A stretch of DNA of 16,309 bases from JAKEGN01 sp964465665 (lineage in GTDB: Bacteria; Pseudomonadota; Gammaproteobacteria; Steroidobacterales; Woeseiaceae): assembly GCA_964465665.1 (NCBI GenBank), contig CAYXKM010000284.1, forward strand, positions 1-16,309, given 5' to 3'. The position numbers were made by a program, and so were the translations under genes. Under the pieces are notes generated by a model. The model worked only from the letters and a program-made list of their open reading frames with translations, was not told where the DNA came from and did no database searches. Shown here piece after piece: positions 1-8,059 of the stretch (the stretch's first letter is position 1; each line of letters begins with the position of its first letter).

Positions 1-86
1 GCCGCATGATGGACTCGGATTTGAATCATCCAATCGAGAAAGTCGGCGCCGAACTTCGCGGCCGAATGGATTGGCTGGAGAACTAG
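1..86 (+). CDS. ilvC: Ketol-acid reductoisomerase, C-terminal end only (partial)
   Basis: The first 86 bases read in frame (codons from position 3) to a TAG stop at 84-86, giving 27 residues. They contain HPIEKVGAELRG followed by a terminal MDWLEN. This resembles the C-terminal tail of class I ketol-acid reductoisomerases, where an H-x-IE-x-VG-x-LR motif precedes an aromatic MxW ending. The enzyme converts acetolactate to dihydroxyisovalerate, and acetohydroxybutyrate to dihydroxymethylvalerate, with NADPH. The context supports the call, because threonine dehydratase and leuA follow on the same strand after a 22-bp gap. Only the tail is visible, so the identity rests on a short match and on neighbourhood. 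Confidence 0.7.
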   Translation, partial: RMMDSDLNHPIEKVGAELRGRMDWLEN

Positions 87-108
87 GAGCGCCCGACAGG
101 AGCTTTGC

Positions 109-1203
109 ATGACCACTATTCTGCGCAATACCGGGGAACCAACGGACTGGGGTTCCGATCACGGCACGCCGCCTTCACCGGTTACACTCGACGACGTGCG
201 ACAGGCCGAGCGCACGATACGGCCGCATCTCTCCCCCACTCCGCTCCTCAGCCACCCGTTGCTTTCCGAACTGCTGGGTTGCGAGGTCCGCGTCAAGCTG
301 GAAAACATCCAGAAAATTGGCGCGTTCAAGATTCGTGGTGCAATCAATCTGCTGGCCAATATGGGCGAGGCCGAGCGACGAAAGGGCATCGTCACTGCGA
401 CTCGCGGCAACTACGGCGCCGCGCTGGCACAGGCCTGCTCGATGTACGACGTCAAGTGCACGGTATTCGTCCCGCAAGGCAACAGTCCGGACAAGAATGC
501 GGCGGTTAAGGCGCTGGGCGGCGAAATTATCGTTACAGGCCATGATTTCGACGCTGCCTGGGACGCATCCGTCAGGTACGCATGGCGCAGCGGCGCTCTT
601 TCGATTCACCCGGCAAAAACCCCGGAGCTGGTAGCTGGCCAGGGTACCGTCGCGCTCGAAATGCTCGAGCAGTGCGCCGAAGGGTTCGACTTCGTGTTTG
701 TGCCGGTCGGTGGCGGCAGCCTCGCGGCCGGCACGACAACGGTTTTCAAAGCACTGTCTCCACGCACACGTCTTATAGCAGTGCAGGCAGAAAATGCACC
801 GGCATTTCATCATGCCTGGCACAGCAAGAAGTTCCTTCCGATGGTGGCAGCCAGGACCATAGCCGATGGCCTCGCAACGCGTGTCCCGGTGCGCTACACA
901 TTGAGCATGATGCAGGAGCTGGACGACTTCGTGCTCGTCAGTGAGGACGACATCTGCTCGGCGATCCGCTTCTACATTCAGACCATACACCAGCTTGCCG
1001 AGGGTGGTGGCGCGGCACCGCTTGCGGCAGCCTTGAATATGAAAGCTCAGATTGCCGGCAAACGCGTCGGACTGATTCTGACCGGCAGCAATATAGATCA
1101 GGCGTCACTGCTCCTCGCATTGCGCACCGATGCAACGTTGCATACGCCGCTGGCCGTGCCCAATTTTCCAATGGCCAGCCTCGATTACGGCGACCGCAGC
1201 TGA
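109..1203 (+). CDS. ilvA: Threonine dehydratase (PLP fold type II), catalytic domain only, no ACT domain
   Basis: The product is 364 residues and is predicted to deaminate threonine to 2-oxobutyrate, the entry step of isoleucine synthesis. The PLP-binding lysine is K74 in IGAFKIRGA, matching the family GSFKxRGA motif. The glycine-rich phosphate loop is PVGGGSLAAG (about residues 200-209), and the C-terminal PLP-contact motif is LTGSNID in place of the usual SGGNxD. The Asn loop reads TRGNYGAALA rather than the common SxGNHxQ, placing it in a divergent subgroup. The protein ends soon after the catalytic domain, so the ACT-like regulatory domain of biosynthetic IlvA (about 500 residues) is missing. 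ATG 109 is preceded by AGGAG at 98-102 with a 6-nt spacer. Its place between ilvC and leuA argues for a biosynthetic rather than catabolic (TdcB) role. Another amino-acid dehydratase activity is possible. Confidence 0.85.
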   Translation: MTTILRNTGEPTDWGSDHGTPPSPVTLDDVRQAERTIRPHLSPTPLLSHPLLSELLGCEVRVKLENIQKIGAFKIRGAINLLANMGEAERRKGIVTATRGNYGAALAQACSMYDVKCTVFVPQGNSPDKNAAVKALGGEIIVTGHDFDAAWDASVRYAWRSGALSIHPAKTPELVAGQGTVALEMLEQCAEGFDFVFVPVGGGSLAAGTTTVFKALSPRTRLIAVQAENAPAFHHAWHSKKFLPMVAARTIADGLATRVPVRYTLSMMQELDDFVLVSEDDICSAIRFYIQTIHQLAEGGGAAPLAAALNMKAQIAGKRVGLILTGSNIDQASLLLALRTDATLHTPLAVPNFPMASLDYGDRS

Positions 1204-1211
1204 ACTCGCGT

Positions 1212-1216
1212 GGGAG
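1212..1216 (+). promoter_or_regulatory. Ribosome binding site that decides the leuA start
   Basis: GGGAG lies 8 nt before TTG 1225. It overlaps the competing upstream GTG (1210-1212), which therefore cannot use it. This favours the TTG start and the shorter, E. coli-like N-terminus. Confidence 0.6.
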
Positions 1217-1224
1217 TAACAGAA

Positions 1225-2790
1225 TTGGGCGAACAGGTCAGGATTTTCGACACTACCCTCCGGGACGGCGAGCAGGCCCCGGGATGCAGCATGACGCTTC
1301 GCGAAAAACTCAGAATTGCGAAAGCGCTGGCAGACTTGAAGGTCGATGTGATCGAAGCCGGGTTTCCGGCCGCGTCGCCGGGTGACTTCGAAGCCGTCAA
1401 GGCCGTTGCGGATGAAATCCACGGACCCGTCATATGCGGACTTGCGCGCTGCAACCCGGAAGATATCGAGAAAGTACACCTGGCTGTCAGGAATGCTGAA
1501 AGGCACCGGATTCACGTATTCGTTGCAACCAGCGCGATCCATCGCGAATACAAACTGAAGATGGCCAAAGAGGAAATCATTCGCAGTGCAGTTGGCGCCA
1601 TCAGGATCGCCCGGGAACTGTCCGATGACGTCGAATTTTCACCGGAAGATGCATCCCGGACCGAGCTCCCCTACCTTGCGGACGTAGTTACAGCGGCAAT
1701 TGAAGCCGGCGCTACCACGATTAATATTCCTGACACGGTTGGATACACGGTTCCGGCTGAATTCGACAAGCTTTTCCGCTACCTGAGGGAGCACGTTCGA
1801 GGCATAGACAAGGTCGTACTCAGCGTGCATTGCCATGATGACCTTGGCATGGCGGTCGCAAACAGCCTCGCGGCTGTTTCAGCCGGCGCACGCCAGATCG
1901 AATGCACAATCAACGGCATCGGCGAACGCGCAGGCAATTGTTCGCTCGAGGAAGTCGTCATGGCATTGCGCACGCGCTCAGAATTTTTCAGGGTCGGGAC
2001 TGGAGTGGATACAACCCGACTGTACCCGGCTTCAAGACTGGTTGCGTCGATCACGGGCATGCAGGTGCCGCGAAACAAGGCGATCGTCGGTGAGAATGCG
2101 TTTGCACATGAAGCGGGAATCCACCAGCACGGCATGCTGCAGCACCATTCGACCTACGAGATCATGCGGCCGGCGGATGTCGGGATCAGCCGGTCGAATC
2201 TGGTCTTGGGCAAACACAGCGGCCGGCACGCTTTCCGTGACAGGGTCCGGGACCTGGGCTTCGTACTGGATGAATTTGAAACCAACCGTGCCTTCCACGA
2301 ATTCAAGAAGCTGGCCGACAAGAAAAAGGACATGTACGACGGCGATATCGAGGCAATTATCCTGAATGTCGACAGTGCTGCAGCCGGGCCCTGGACACTG
2401 CAGTCGCTGGATGTACGTTCCGGCACCGATCGAATCGCGTCTGCGACGGTTACCCTGCTGCATGAAAATGGCACAAGTCGCGGTGAGACCGCGAACGGAG
2501 ACGGGCCGGTCGAAGCCGTGTTCAATGCGATCGAACAGGCAACCGGAGTGGCCTTGATTCTGAAGGATTTCGCAATTCAGAGCGCGACAGCGGGAGACGA
2601 TGCACAAGGTGAAGCCACGGTCACGGTCGAGTACGACGGAAAGAGTTATCGGGGGCATGGCACCAGCACGGATATAGTTGAAGCAGGAAGCCGTGCTTAC
2701 CTGGAGGTGAGTAACCGGATACTGCGGCGACGGCAACGCGGATTCGACAACGCGCAAGGTCAACCCGACATCACTCGCGCCTCGATCTGA
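1225..2790 (+). CDS. leuA: 2-isopropylmalate synthase
   Basis: This enzyme condenses acetyl-CoA with 2-oxoisovalerate, the committed step of leucine synthesis. The N-terminus carries the DRE-TIM signature DTTLRDGEQAPG. HCHDDLGMA is the metal-binding HxH motif, and NAFAHEAGIHQHGML is typical of bacterial LeuA. A C-terminal regulatory (LeuA dimer/allosteric) domain follows from about residue 390, so leucine feedback inhibition is likely. I choose TTG 1225, giving 521 residues. It has GGGAG at 1212-1216 with an 8-nt spacer, and the product aligns residue for residue with the E. coli start (MSQQVIIFDTT against MGEQVRIFDTT). An in-frame GTG at 1210 would add five residues but has no Shine-Dalgarno. 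The gene lies 21 nt after the threonine dehydratase stop. Confidence 0.95.
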   Translation: MGEQVRIFDTTLRDGEQAPGCSMTLREKLRIAKALADLKVDVIEAGFPAASPGDFEAVKAVADEIHGPVICGLARCNPEDIEKVHLAVRNAERHRIHVFVATSAIHREYKLKMAKEEIIRSAVGAIRIARELSDDVEFSPEDASRTELPYLADVVTAAIEAGATTINIPDTVGYTVPAEFDKLFRYLREHVRGIDKVVLSVHCHDDLGMAVANSLAAVSAGARQIECTINGIGERAGNCSLEEVVMALRTRSEFFRVGTGVDTTRLYPASRLVASITGMQVPRNKAIVGENAFAHEAGIHQHGMLQHHSTYEIMRPADVGISRSNLVLGKHSGRHAFRDRVRDLGFVLDEFETNRAFHEFKKLADKKKDMYDGDIEAIILNVDSAAAGPWTLQSLDVRSGTDRIASATVTLLHENGTSRGETANGDGPVEAVFNAIEQATGVALILKDFAIQSATAGDDAQGEATVTVEYDGKSYRGHGTSTDIVEAGSRAYLEVSNRILRRRQRGFDNAQGQPDITRASI

Positions 2791-2883
2791 GCCGCGGGAA
2801 TCATTTCAACAGTCTGATGCAGCACACCTGGCTGCTTGCTAAGCTAGGCAGTCCTGACACCGCAACCTCGCGTGGAGTTTTCG

Positions 2884-3843
2884 ATGATATTCAAGGGCGC
2901 AAAACTGATCTGGATGAACGGCCGGATGATTCCCTGGGAGCAGGCAACGGTGCACGTAATGGCGCATGCCCTGCACTACGGCTCATCGGTATTCGAGGGA
3001 ATCCGTGTCTATAAAACACCGGACGGGCCAAAGATATTCAGACTGACCGACCATATTCGTCGCCTGTACAATTCCGCGCGTATCTATCGCATGCCGATCC
3101 CGTTCGCACCGGATGAACTGGTTTCGGTATGCAAGGATATTATCGTTGCAAACAACCTGATGAACGGCGCGTATATACGACCCGTGGCGTTCCTCGGATA
3201 TGGCGAGATCGGGTTGTCGCCCAAGCCGGGCCATGCAGTTGACGTTGCCATCGCTGCCTGGGAATGGGGAACGTACCTTGGCGCCGACAGCCTGGAAAAA
3301 GGCGTCGATGTGTGTATTTCCAGCTGGCAGCGCGTGGCGCCCAACACCCTGCCTGCCTTGGCCAAAGCCGGCGGCAATTACCTGTCCAGCCAGCTCATCA
3401 GCACGGAAGCGAAGCGCCTTGGATTCGCCGAAGGCATAGCCCTGGCGACCGATGGCACGGTCAGCGAAGGAGCCGGCGAAAACCTGTTTGTCGTGCGCAA
3501 CGGCGTCCTGCTCACGCCACCTGCCGCGTCATCGATCCTCACCGGGATCACCCGTGACACGGTGATCACGTTGGCAATGCAGCGCGGAATCGTGGTGCGC
3601 GAGATGTCGATCCCACGCGAAATGCTTTACCTGGCCGATGAAATATTCTTCACCGGCACTGCCGCCGAGCTGACGCCAGTGCGTTCGGTAGACCGGATCG
3701 AGGTCGGTAACGGCAAACGTGGCCCGATCACCAAGCGATTGCAGGATGCCTTCTTCGGCCTGTTCAGCGGCGCGACCGAGGATACCGAGAGCTGGCTCGA
3801 GGGCCTCAATCAGCCGAAAGCGGCAGCAGCCGCCGGCTCGTAG
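2884..3843 (+). CDS. ilvE: Branched-chain amino acid aminotransferase (PLP fold type IV)
   Basis: The protein has 319 residues from ATG 2884 and catalyses the last step of leucine, isoleucine and valine synthesis, using glutamate as amino donor. The N-terminal block HALHYGSSVFEGIRVY is characteristic of class IV aminotransferases. The PLP lysine is K161 in ALAKAGGNYLSSQL, and E195 begins EGAGENLFVV. FFTGTAAELTPVRSVD is the conserved C-terminal substrate/cofactor loop. An in-frame GTG exists at 2872, but GGAG at 2874-2877 sits 6 nt before ATG 2884, so the ATG is preferred. The gene lies between leuA and leuC and is separated from leuA by about 93 nt, the largest gap in this plus-strand cluster. 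It may therefore have its own promoter, although I could not identify one convincingly. Confidence 0.95.
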   Translation: MIFKGAKLIWMNGRMIPWEQATVHVMAHALHYGSSVFEGIRVYKTPDGPKIFRLTDHIRRLYNSARIYRMPIPFAPDELVSVCKDIIVANNLMNGAYIRPVAFLGYGEIGLSPKPGHAVDVAIAAWEWGTYLGADSLEKGVDVCISSWQRVAPNTLPALAKAGGNYLSSQLISTEAKRLGFAEGIALATDGTVSEGAGENLFVVRNGVLLTPPAASSILTGITRDTVITLAMQRGIVVREMSIPREMLYLADEIFFTGTAAELTPVRSVDRIEVGNGKRGPITKRLQDAFFGLFSGATEDTESWLEGLNQPKAAAAAGS

Positions 3844-3860
3844 GCGGCTGCAATCACTCG

Positions 3861-5270
3861 ATGAGTAACGGGTCGCCGACGACACTCCTCGACAAGGTCT
3901 GGTCGGATCATGTCGTTGCGGCAGAAACACCGGATACACCGGCCATACTTTATGTCGACCTGCACCTGATCCACGAGGTGACGACTCCGCAAGCCTTCAC
4001 TGTGCTGCGGCAGCGCGGCCTGCGGGTCAGGCGCCCTGACCTGACGCTGGGGACCCTGGATCATTCGACGCCGACAACGCCGGTTGCGAGCATTCGCGAT
4101 CTTGCGGTCGCCGGTGTCAATGCGGCCAGGCAAGTACGGACGATGCAGGATAACTGCCGCGAATTCGGCATCGAGCTATTCGGCTTCGGTAGCGAACACC
4201 GCGGCATCGTGCACGTCATAGGCCCGGAACTCGGTGCAACCCAGCCAGGCAAGACGATCGTGTGCGGTGACAGTCATACCAGCACCCACGGGGCGTTCGG
4301 CGCTTTGGCTTTCGGCATTGGCACAACCGAGGTCGGCCATGTGCTGGCGACGCAGTGTCTGTTGCAACGTCGTCCGAAAACCCTGGCCATCGAAATTGAC
4401 GGCCGACTCTCCCGAGGCGTGACAGCGAAGGACGTGATCCTTGCAACCATCGGCCAGATCGGCGTGAACGGCGGTACAGGACACGTAATCGAATTTCGCG
4501 GCACTGCGATTACCGCAATGTCCATGGACGAGCGCATGACAGTGTGCAACATGTCGATCGAAGCCGGTGCCCGCGCAGGCATGATCGCACCCGATGACAC
4601 GACGTTTGCTTATCTCGAGCGCTGCCCGCGCGCACCGAAAGGTGCTGCGTGGGATGCGGCTGTGCATCGCTGGAGCAATCTGCAAAGCGACCCAGGTGTC
4701 GTTTTCGACAGGTCGGTCGCCGTACAAGGCGACCGGTTGAGCCCAATGGTGACCTTCGGCACCAATCCCGGGATGGTGGTCGCTGTCGATGCCGAGGTAC
4801 CGGACGGCGCTGGCAAGCCGGGATTCCGCAAAGCGCTCGACTACATGCAGCTCAACCCGGGACAACTCATGAGTGAAGTGAAAGTTGATGTGGTATTCAT
4901 CGGCAGTTGCACCAACTCCCGCCTTTCTGACCTGCAGCAGGCGGCAAACCTGTTGCGTGGCCGGAAAATTGCTGACGGTGTCACGATGCTGGTCGTGCCG
5001 GGCTCCCAGCAGGTCAAGAAAGAAGCGGAAGCCATCGGCCTCGACGAAATTTTCCGCGCATCGGGCGCGCAATGGCGTGAATCCGGTTGTTCGATGTGCC
5101 TCGGCATGAACAACGATACCGTCCCGCGCGGCCAACTCAGCGTCAGTACCAGCAACCGCAATTTCGAGGGCCGCCAGGGTATCGGCGCGCGCACGGTTCT
5201 CGCCAGCCCAATGACTGCGGCCGCTTCTGCGATTGCCGGAAAAATCGCTGACCCTCGCAGGTATATGTGA
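3861..5270 (+). CDS. leuC: 3-isopropylmalate dehydratase, large subunit
   Basis: The product has 469 residues and is the iron-sulfur subunit that isomerises 2- to 3-isopropylmalate together with LeuD. The N-terminal LYVDLHLIHEVTTPQAF block and the CGDSHTSTHGAFGALAFGIG motif are diagnostic of the aconitase-like LeuC family. The three [4Fe-4S] ligands are present as C350 (FIGSCTNSR) and C410/C413 (GCSMCLGMN), so the cluster site is intact. Length matches the E. coli protein (about 466). ATG 3861 follows the ilvE stop by 17 nt. No strong Shine-Dalgarno is visible, so translation may rely partly on coupling to ilvE. leuD follows after 13 nt. Confidence 0.97.
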   Translation: MSNGSPTTLLDKVWSDHVVAAETPDTPAILYVDLHLIHEVTTPQAFTVLRQRGLRVRRPDLTLGTLDHSTPTTPVASIRDLAVAGVNAARQVRTMQDNCREFGIELFGFGSEHRGIVHVIGPELGATQPGKTIVCGDSHTSTHGAFGALAFGIGTTEVGHVLATQCLLQRRPKTLAIEIDGRLSRGVTAKDVILATIGQIGVNGGTGHVIEFRGTAITAMSMDERMTVCNMSIEAGARAGMIAPDDTTFAYLERCPRAPKGAAWDAAVHRWSNLQSDPGVVFDRSVAVQGDRLSPMVTFGTNPGMVVAVDAEVPDGAGKPGFRKALDYMQLNPGQLMSEVKVDVVFIGSCTNSRLSDLQQAANLLRGRKIADGVTMLVVPGSQQVKKEAEAIGLDEIFRASGAQWRESGCSMCLGMNNDTVPRGQLSVSTSNRNFEGRQGIGARTVLASPMTAAASAIAGKIADPRRYM

Positions 5271-5283
5271 CAGCACTTTTGAT

Positions 5284-5883
5284 ATGACCAGCCAGCCCAT
5301 AGAAGCAATACGCCAGTTGAGTTCTCGCACGGTCGTGCTTGCTGTCGACGATATTGATACCGATCAGATCATTCCGGCGCGATTCCTCACCACGACCTCC
5401 CGCGACGGTCTTGGCCGGCACCTGTTTCACGACTGGCGCTACCTGGCGGATGGCCGCGAGAATCCCGAGTTCGTCCTTAACGCGCCCGCGGCGCGCGGCT
5501 GCAAGGTCCTGGTGGCAGGACGAAATTTCGGTTGCGGATCGTCGCGCGAACATGCGCCATGGGCTCTGCTTGACTACGGCATCAAAGCGGTCGTCAGCAC
5601 AGAGTTTGCCGATATTTTTCGCAGCAATTCGCTGAAGAACGGTTTGCTGCCAATCCTCGTGCAACCCGACGTGCATCAGCAACTTCTTCACGACCCTGGC
5701 GCCACGATCCGCGTCGACCTGACGACTTCGACCGTTACACTCGCCGACGGGTCCTCGGTCACGTTTCCGATCGACGCATTTTCCCGCTATTGCCTGATTG
5801 AAGGCATCGATCAACTCGGATTTCTGCAAAATCATTTCGCGGACATCGAGAACTTCGAGGAGACTCGGCCCTGGAGGCCCTGA
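5284..5883 (+). CDS. leuD: 3-isopropylmalate dehydratase, small subunit
   Basis: The product has 199 residues (E. coli LeuD is 201) and is the swivelling small subunit that completes the active site with LeuC. Conserved motifs are DDIDTDQIIPARFL (about residues 22-35) and GRNFGCGSSREHAPWAL (about 79-95), the substrate-binding loop. ATG 5284 lies 13 nt past the leuC stop. An upstream in-frame ATG at 5233 lies inside leuC and would add 17 unconserved residues, so I reject it. No clear Shine-Dalgarno is seen, which suggests coupling to leuC. The 3' end overlaps the likely leuB start by 13 nt. Confidence 0.96.
   Translation: MTSQPIEAIRQLSSRTVVLAVDDIDTDQIIPARFLTTTSRDGLGRHLFHDWRYLADGRENPEFVLNAPAARGCKVLVAGRNFGCGSSREHAPWALLDYGIKAVVSTEFADIFRSNSLKNGLLPILVQPDVHQQLLHDPGATIRVDLTTSTVTLADGSSVTFPIDAFSRYCLIEGIDQLGFLQNHFADIENFEETRPWRP
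5857..5862 (+). promoter_or_regulatory. Ribosome binding site of leuB, placed for a non-AUG start
   Basis: GAGGAG inside the 3' end of leuD lies 8 nt before an in-frame CTG at 5871. A second purine run, GGAGG at 5873-5877, lies 5 nt before an in-frame ATC at 5883. Neither is well spaced for the only conventional start, TTG 5892. Confidence 0.5.
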
Positions 5884-6932
5884 TCACAATATTGCCGGGT
5901 GACGGAATCGGACCGGAGGTCACCCGCTCCGGAGTGGACGTTCTGCAGCGTGTCGCACAGGCATTCGGACACGAATTTGCTTTTTCCAGCCAACTCATCG
6001 GCGGAGCGGCGATCGATGCGACCGGTGATCCCTTGCCCGCAGATACGATCGCCAGTTGCATGCAAAGCGATGCGGTCCTTCTTGGTGCCGTGGGTGGCCC
6101 GAAGTGGTCCGATCCCAATGCGAGAATCAGGCCGGAACAGGGCTTGTTGCGAATTCGCTCGGAACTCGGTGTCTTTGCCAACCTGCGCCCGGTCCGCGTT
6201 GTCGAGGAACTGGCGATGGCGTCGCCATTGAAAGCCGAGATCCTGCGCGGCGTCGACCTCATCGTCGTGCGAGAGCTGACCGGCGGTATCTACTTCGGTG
6301 AAAAAAGGCGCGACAAGGACTCGGCAAGCGATCTTTGCATTTACCAGACTTACGAAGTCGAACGCATCGTTCGCGTTGCCGCACGCATAGCTCGCGAGCG
6401 CAAACGCAAGCTTTGCTCTGTCGACAAAGCGAATGTACTCGAAACCTCTCGCCTGTGGCGCGATGTCGCGACACGCATCCTGGCCAGGGAATTCCCCGAT
6501 GTTGCGCTCGAGCACATGCTGGTCGATGCCGCCGCCATGCACCTGCTGGCCAGACCCCGGGATTTCGACGTGATAGTCACCGAGAACATGTTCGGCGACA
6601 TCCTGACCGACGAAGCCTCGATGCTTGCCGGCTCTCTCGGCATGTTGCCCTCCGCATCGATTGGCGATTCGACGCGCGGATTGTACGAACCGATACACGG
6701 CTCCGCGCCCGACATTGCCGGACGCAACATTGCGAATCCCTGTGGCACGATAGCGAGCACTGCATTGCTCCTGCGGCATAGCCTCGGGCTAACTGAAGAA
6801 GCCGAACTGGTTGAAGCCGCCCTCCAGCGGGTAATTGCCGACGGTGCCAGAACAGCCGACATTGCGCGCGGTGCGGAACGGGTACTGTCTACATCGGCAA
6901 TGACTGCGAGAATCCTGGAACAGATTGGCTGA
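5871..6932 (+). CDS. leuB: 3-isopropylmalate dehydrogenase, apparent non-AUG start
   Basis: This NAD-dependent enzyme oxidises and decarboxylates 3-isopropylmalate to 2-oxoisocaproate. Visible family motifs are LPGDGIGPEV, GAVGGPKW, VRELTGGIYFG, SVDKANVLETS (catalytic Lys), MFGDILTDEAS (metal-binding Asp) and GLYEPIHGSAPDIAG (cofactor loop). From CTG 5871 the protein is 353 residues, close to the usual 355-363. The reading frame has no ATG or GTG before LPGDG. TTG 5892 would begin at the PGDG loop and delete the first beta strand (ITIL). CTG 5871 has GAGGAG 8 nt upstream; ATC 5883 with GGAGG 5 nt upstream is the alternative. The function is certain, but the exact start is not. The stop faces the convergent metX stop across 20 bp. 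Confidence 0.93.
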   Translation: MEALITILPGDGIGPEVTRSGVDVLQRVAQAFGHEFAFSSQLIGGAAIDATGDPLPADTIASCMQSDAVLLGAVGGPKWSDPNARIRPEQGLLRIRSELGVFANLRPVRVVEELAMASPLKAEILRGVDLIVVRELTGGIYFGEKRRDKDSASDLCIYQTYEVERIVRVAARIARERKRKLCSVDKANVLETSRLWRDVATRILAREFPDVALEHMLVDAAAMHLLARPRDFDVIVTENMFGDILTDEASMLAGSLGMLPSASIGDSTRGLYEPIHGSAPDIAGRNIANPCGTIASTALLLRHSLGLTEEAELVEAALQRVIADGARTADIARGAERVLSTSAMTARILEQIG

Positions 6933-6952
6933 CAGGCAATGCGCCCGGCGAT

Positions 6953-8047
6953 TCAGGCTGCAACGTGCTGTAGTGCTTCCGGGCAGACAGCGGCAGGACG
7001 ACGAAACTCCCTGATCAGCCCGGACAATTCTCCGGTCTGTATCAGGAAGCCGTCGTGACCATAGTCCGACTCCAGTATTTCATAACGCGCGTTCGGCAGG
7101 TGCCTGGCCAATAATGCCTGCTCGTGAGGCGGGTAAAGGATGTCCGAACTCACCGATACGACCAGTGCCCGTTGCTGAATGCTCTCGAGGACGTCGAGGT
7201 AGTTGCCGCGCCCGCTGGACAGGTCGAAATCGTTCATTGCCTGCGTCAGGCGTACATAGCTGTTCGCATCGAATCGTTCGTTGATCTTCCTGCCCTGGTG
7301 CCGCAGATACGACTGCACCTGGTAGTCGCCATCCGCGCACTCCTCGCGGCCGAACCGACTCTGGAATCCTGGCCAGCTCCGATAACTGCAAACCGCCATC
7401 ATTCGAGCTGCGGCCATGCCTTTGCGTGGTGGCCGATCGTCGCTGTAATAGCCGCCATTCCAGTCGGCATCGGCATAGATCGCCGCGCGCTGCGCCTCGC
7501 TCATGCCGATACACCATGCCGAGTGTTTGCCTGCGACGCCAATGGGAACGATGCTCCGCACCCGGTCCGGATACAGCGTAGCCCATTCCAGCGCCTGCAT
7601 TCCTCCGAGCGAGGGTCCCGTCACCAGTTCCAGTCGCGTCACGCCAAGGTGATCCAGCAGACGTCGCTGCAAGTGCACCATGTCCCGGACAGTGATGCGC
7701 GGGAAATCCGCGCGATACCGCTGGTGACTGCCTGGACGCAGGGACACCGGTCCAGTAGTGCCGTAACAGCCACCCAAGATGTTGCTGCAGACGATATAGT
7801 CCGTTGCCGGATCGAATGCACCGCCCGGGCCGATCACCCCCGGCCACCAAGATTCGACATCCGCTGATCCTGTCAGAGCGTGACAGATGAGGACTGCCCG
7901 GTTCGCTGCGTTATCGAAATCTCCCCATGACCGATATGCAACAGTAACTTCGTCCAGGCGCTGACCGGATTCCAGGCCGACTTCGCCAGCACTGAAATAC
8001 TTCGTATCGACCGACAGATGTGCAGCAAGGTATTGCGGAAGGCTCAT
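6953..8047 (-). CDS. metX: Homoserine O-acyltransferase of the MetX alpha/beta-hydrolase family
   Basis: The protein has 364 residues and activates homoserine by acylation, the first step of methionine synthesis. The fold is alpha/beta hydrolase, with nucleophile S146 in the elbow GPSLGGMQALEW and a triad completed by D302 (SSDILYPP) and H331 (DYGHDGFL). Other MetX blocks are ILGGCYGTTGP and WNGGYY. The elbow has Pro where many MetX proteins have Gly (GGSMGG). The family contains acetyl- and succinyl-transferases and some serine acyltransferases, so the acyl donor cannot be fixed by inspection; acetyl-CoA is the default. ATG 8047 is preceded by AGAGGA with a 7-nt spacer, and the gene starts 12 nt after the metB stop, making a metB-metX operon. 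Confidence 0.93.
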   Translation of the reverse strand: MSLPQYLAAHLSVDTKYFSAGEVGLESGQRLDEVTVAYRSWGDFDNAANRAVLICHALTGSADVESWWPGVIGPGGAFDPATDYIVCSNILGGCYGTTGPVSLRPGSHQRYRADFPRITVRDMVHLQRRLLDHLGVTRLELVTGPSLGGMQALEWATLYPDRVRSIVPIGVAGKHSAWCIGMSEAQRAAIYADADWNGGYYSDDRPPRKGMAAARMMAVCSYRSWPGFQSRFGREECADGDYQVQSYLRHQGRKINERFDANSYVRLTQAMNDFDLSSGRGNYLDVLESIQQRALVVSVSSDILYPPHEQALLARHLPNARYEILESDYGHDGFLIQTGELSGLIREFRRPAAVCPEALQHVAA

Positions 8048-8059
8048 TGCGCGATCCTC

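Noticed and set aside
2832..2851. Imperfect hairpin (CTGCTTG / TAGGCAG, 6-nt loop) in the leuA-ilvE gap, possible terminator or attenuator.
   Set aside because: It needs two wobble pairs, has no U-tract after it and no leader peptide. The 93-nt gap could hold a promoter, but no good -35/-10 pair was found.
4176..5330. Long open frame on the minus strand (384 codons) opposite leuC.
   Set aside because: It is antisense to a clear LeuC with intact motifs. The translation shows no recognisable domain, and long shadow frames are expected in GC-rich coding DNA. The same applies to the minus-strand frames at 175-990 and 5832-6779.
6487..6560. LeuB segment VDAAAMHLL lacks the Asn of the common VDNAAMQL motif.
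   Set aside because: Some bona fide LeuB proteins (for example Thermus-type, VDAMAMHLV) also have Ala at this position, so it is normal variation.
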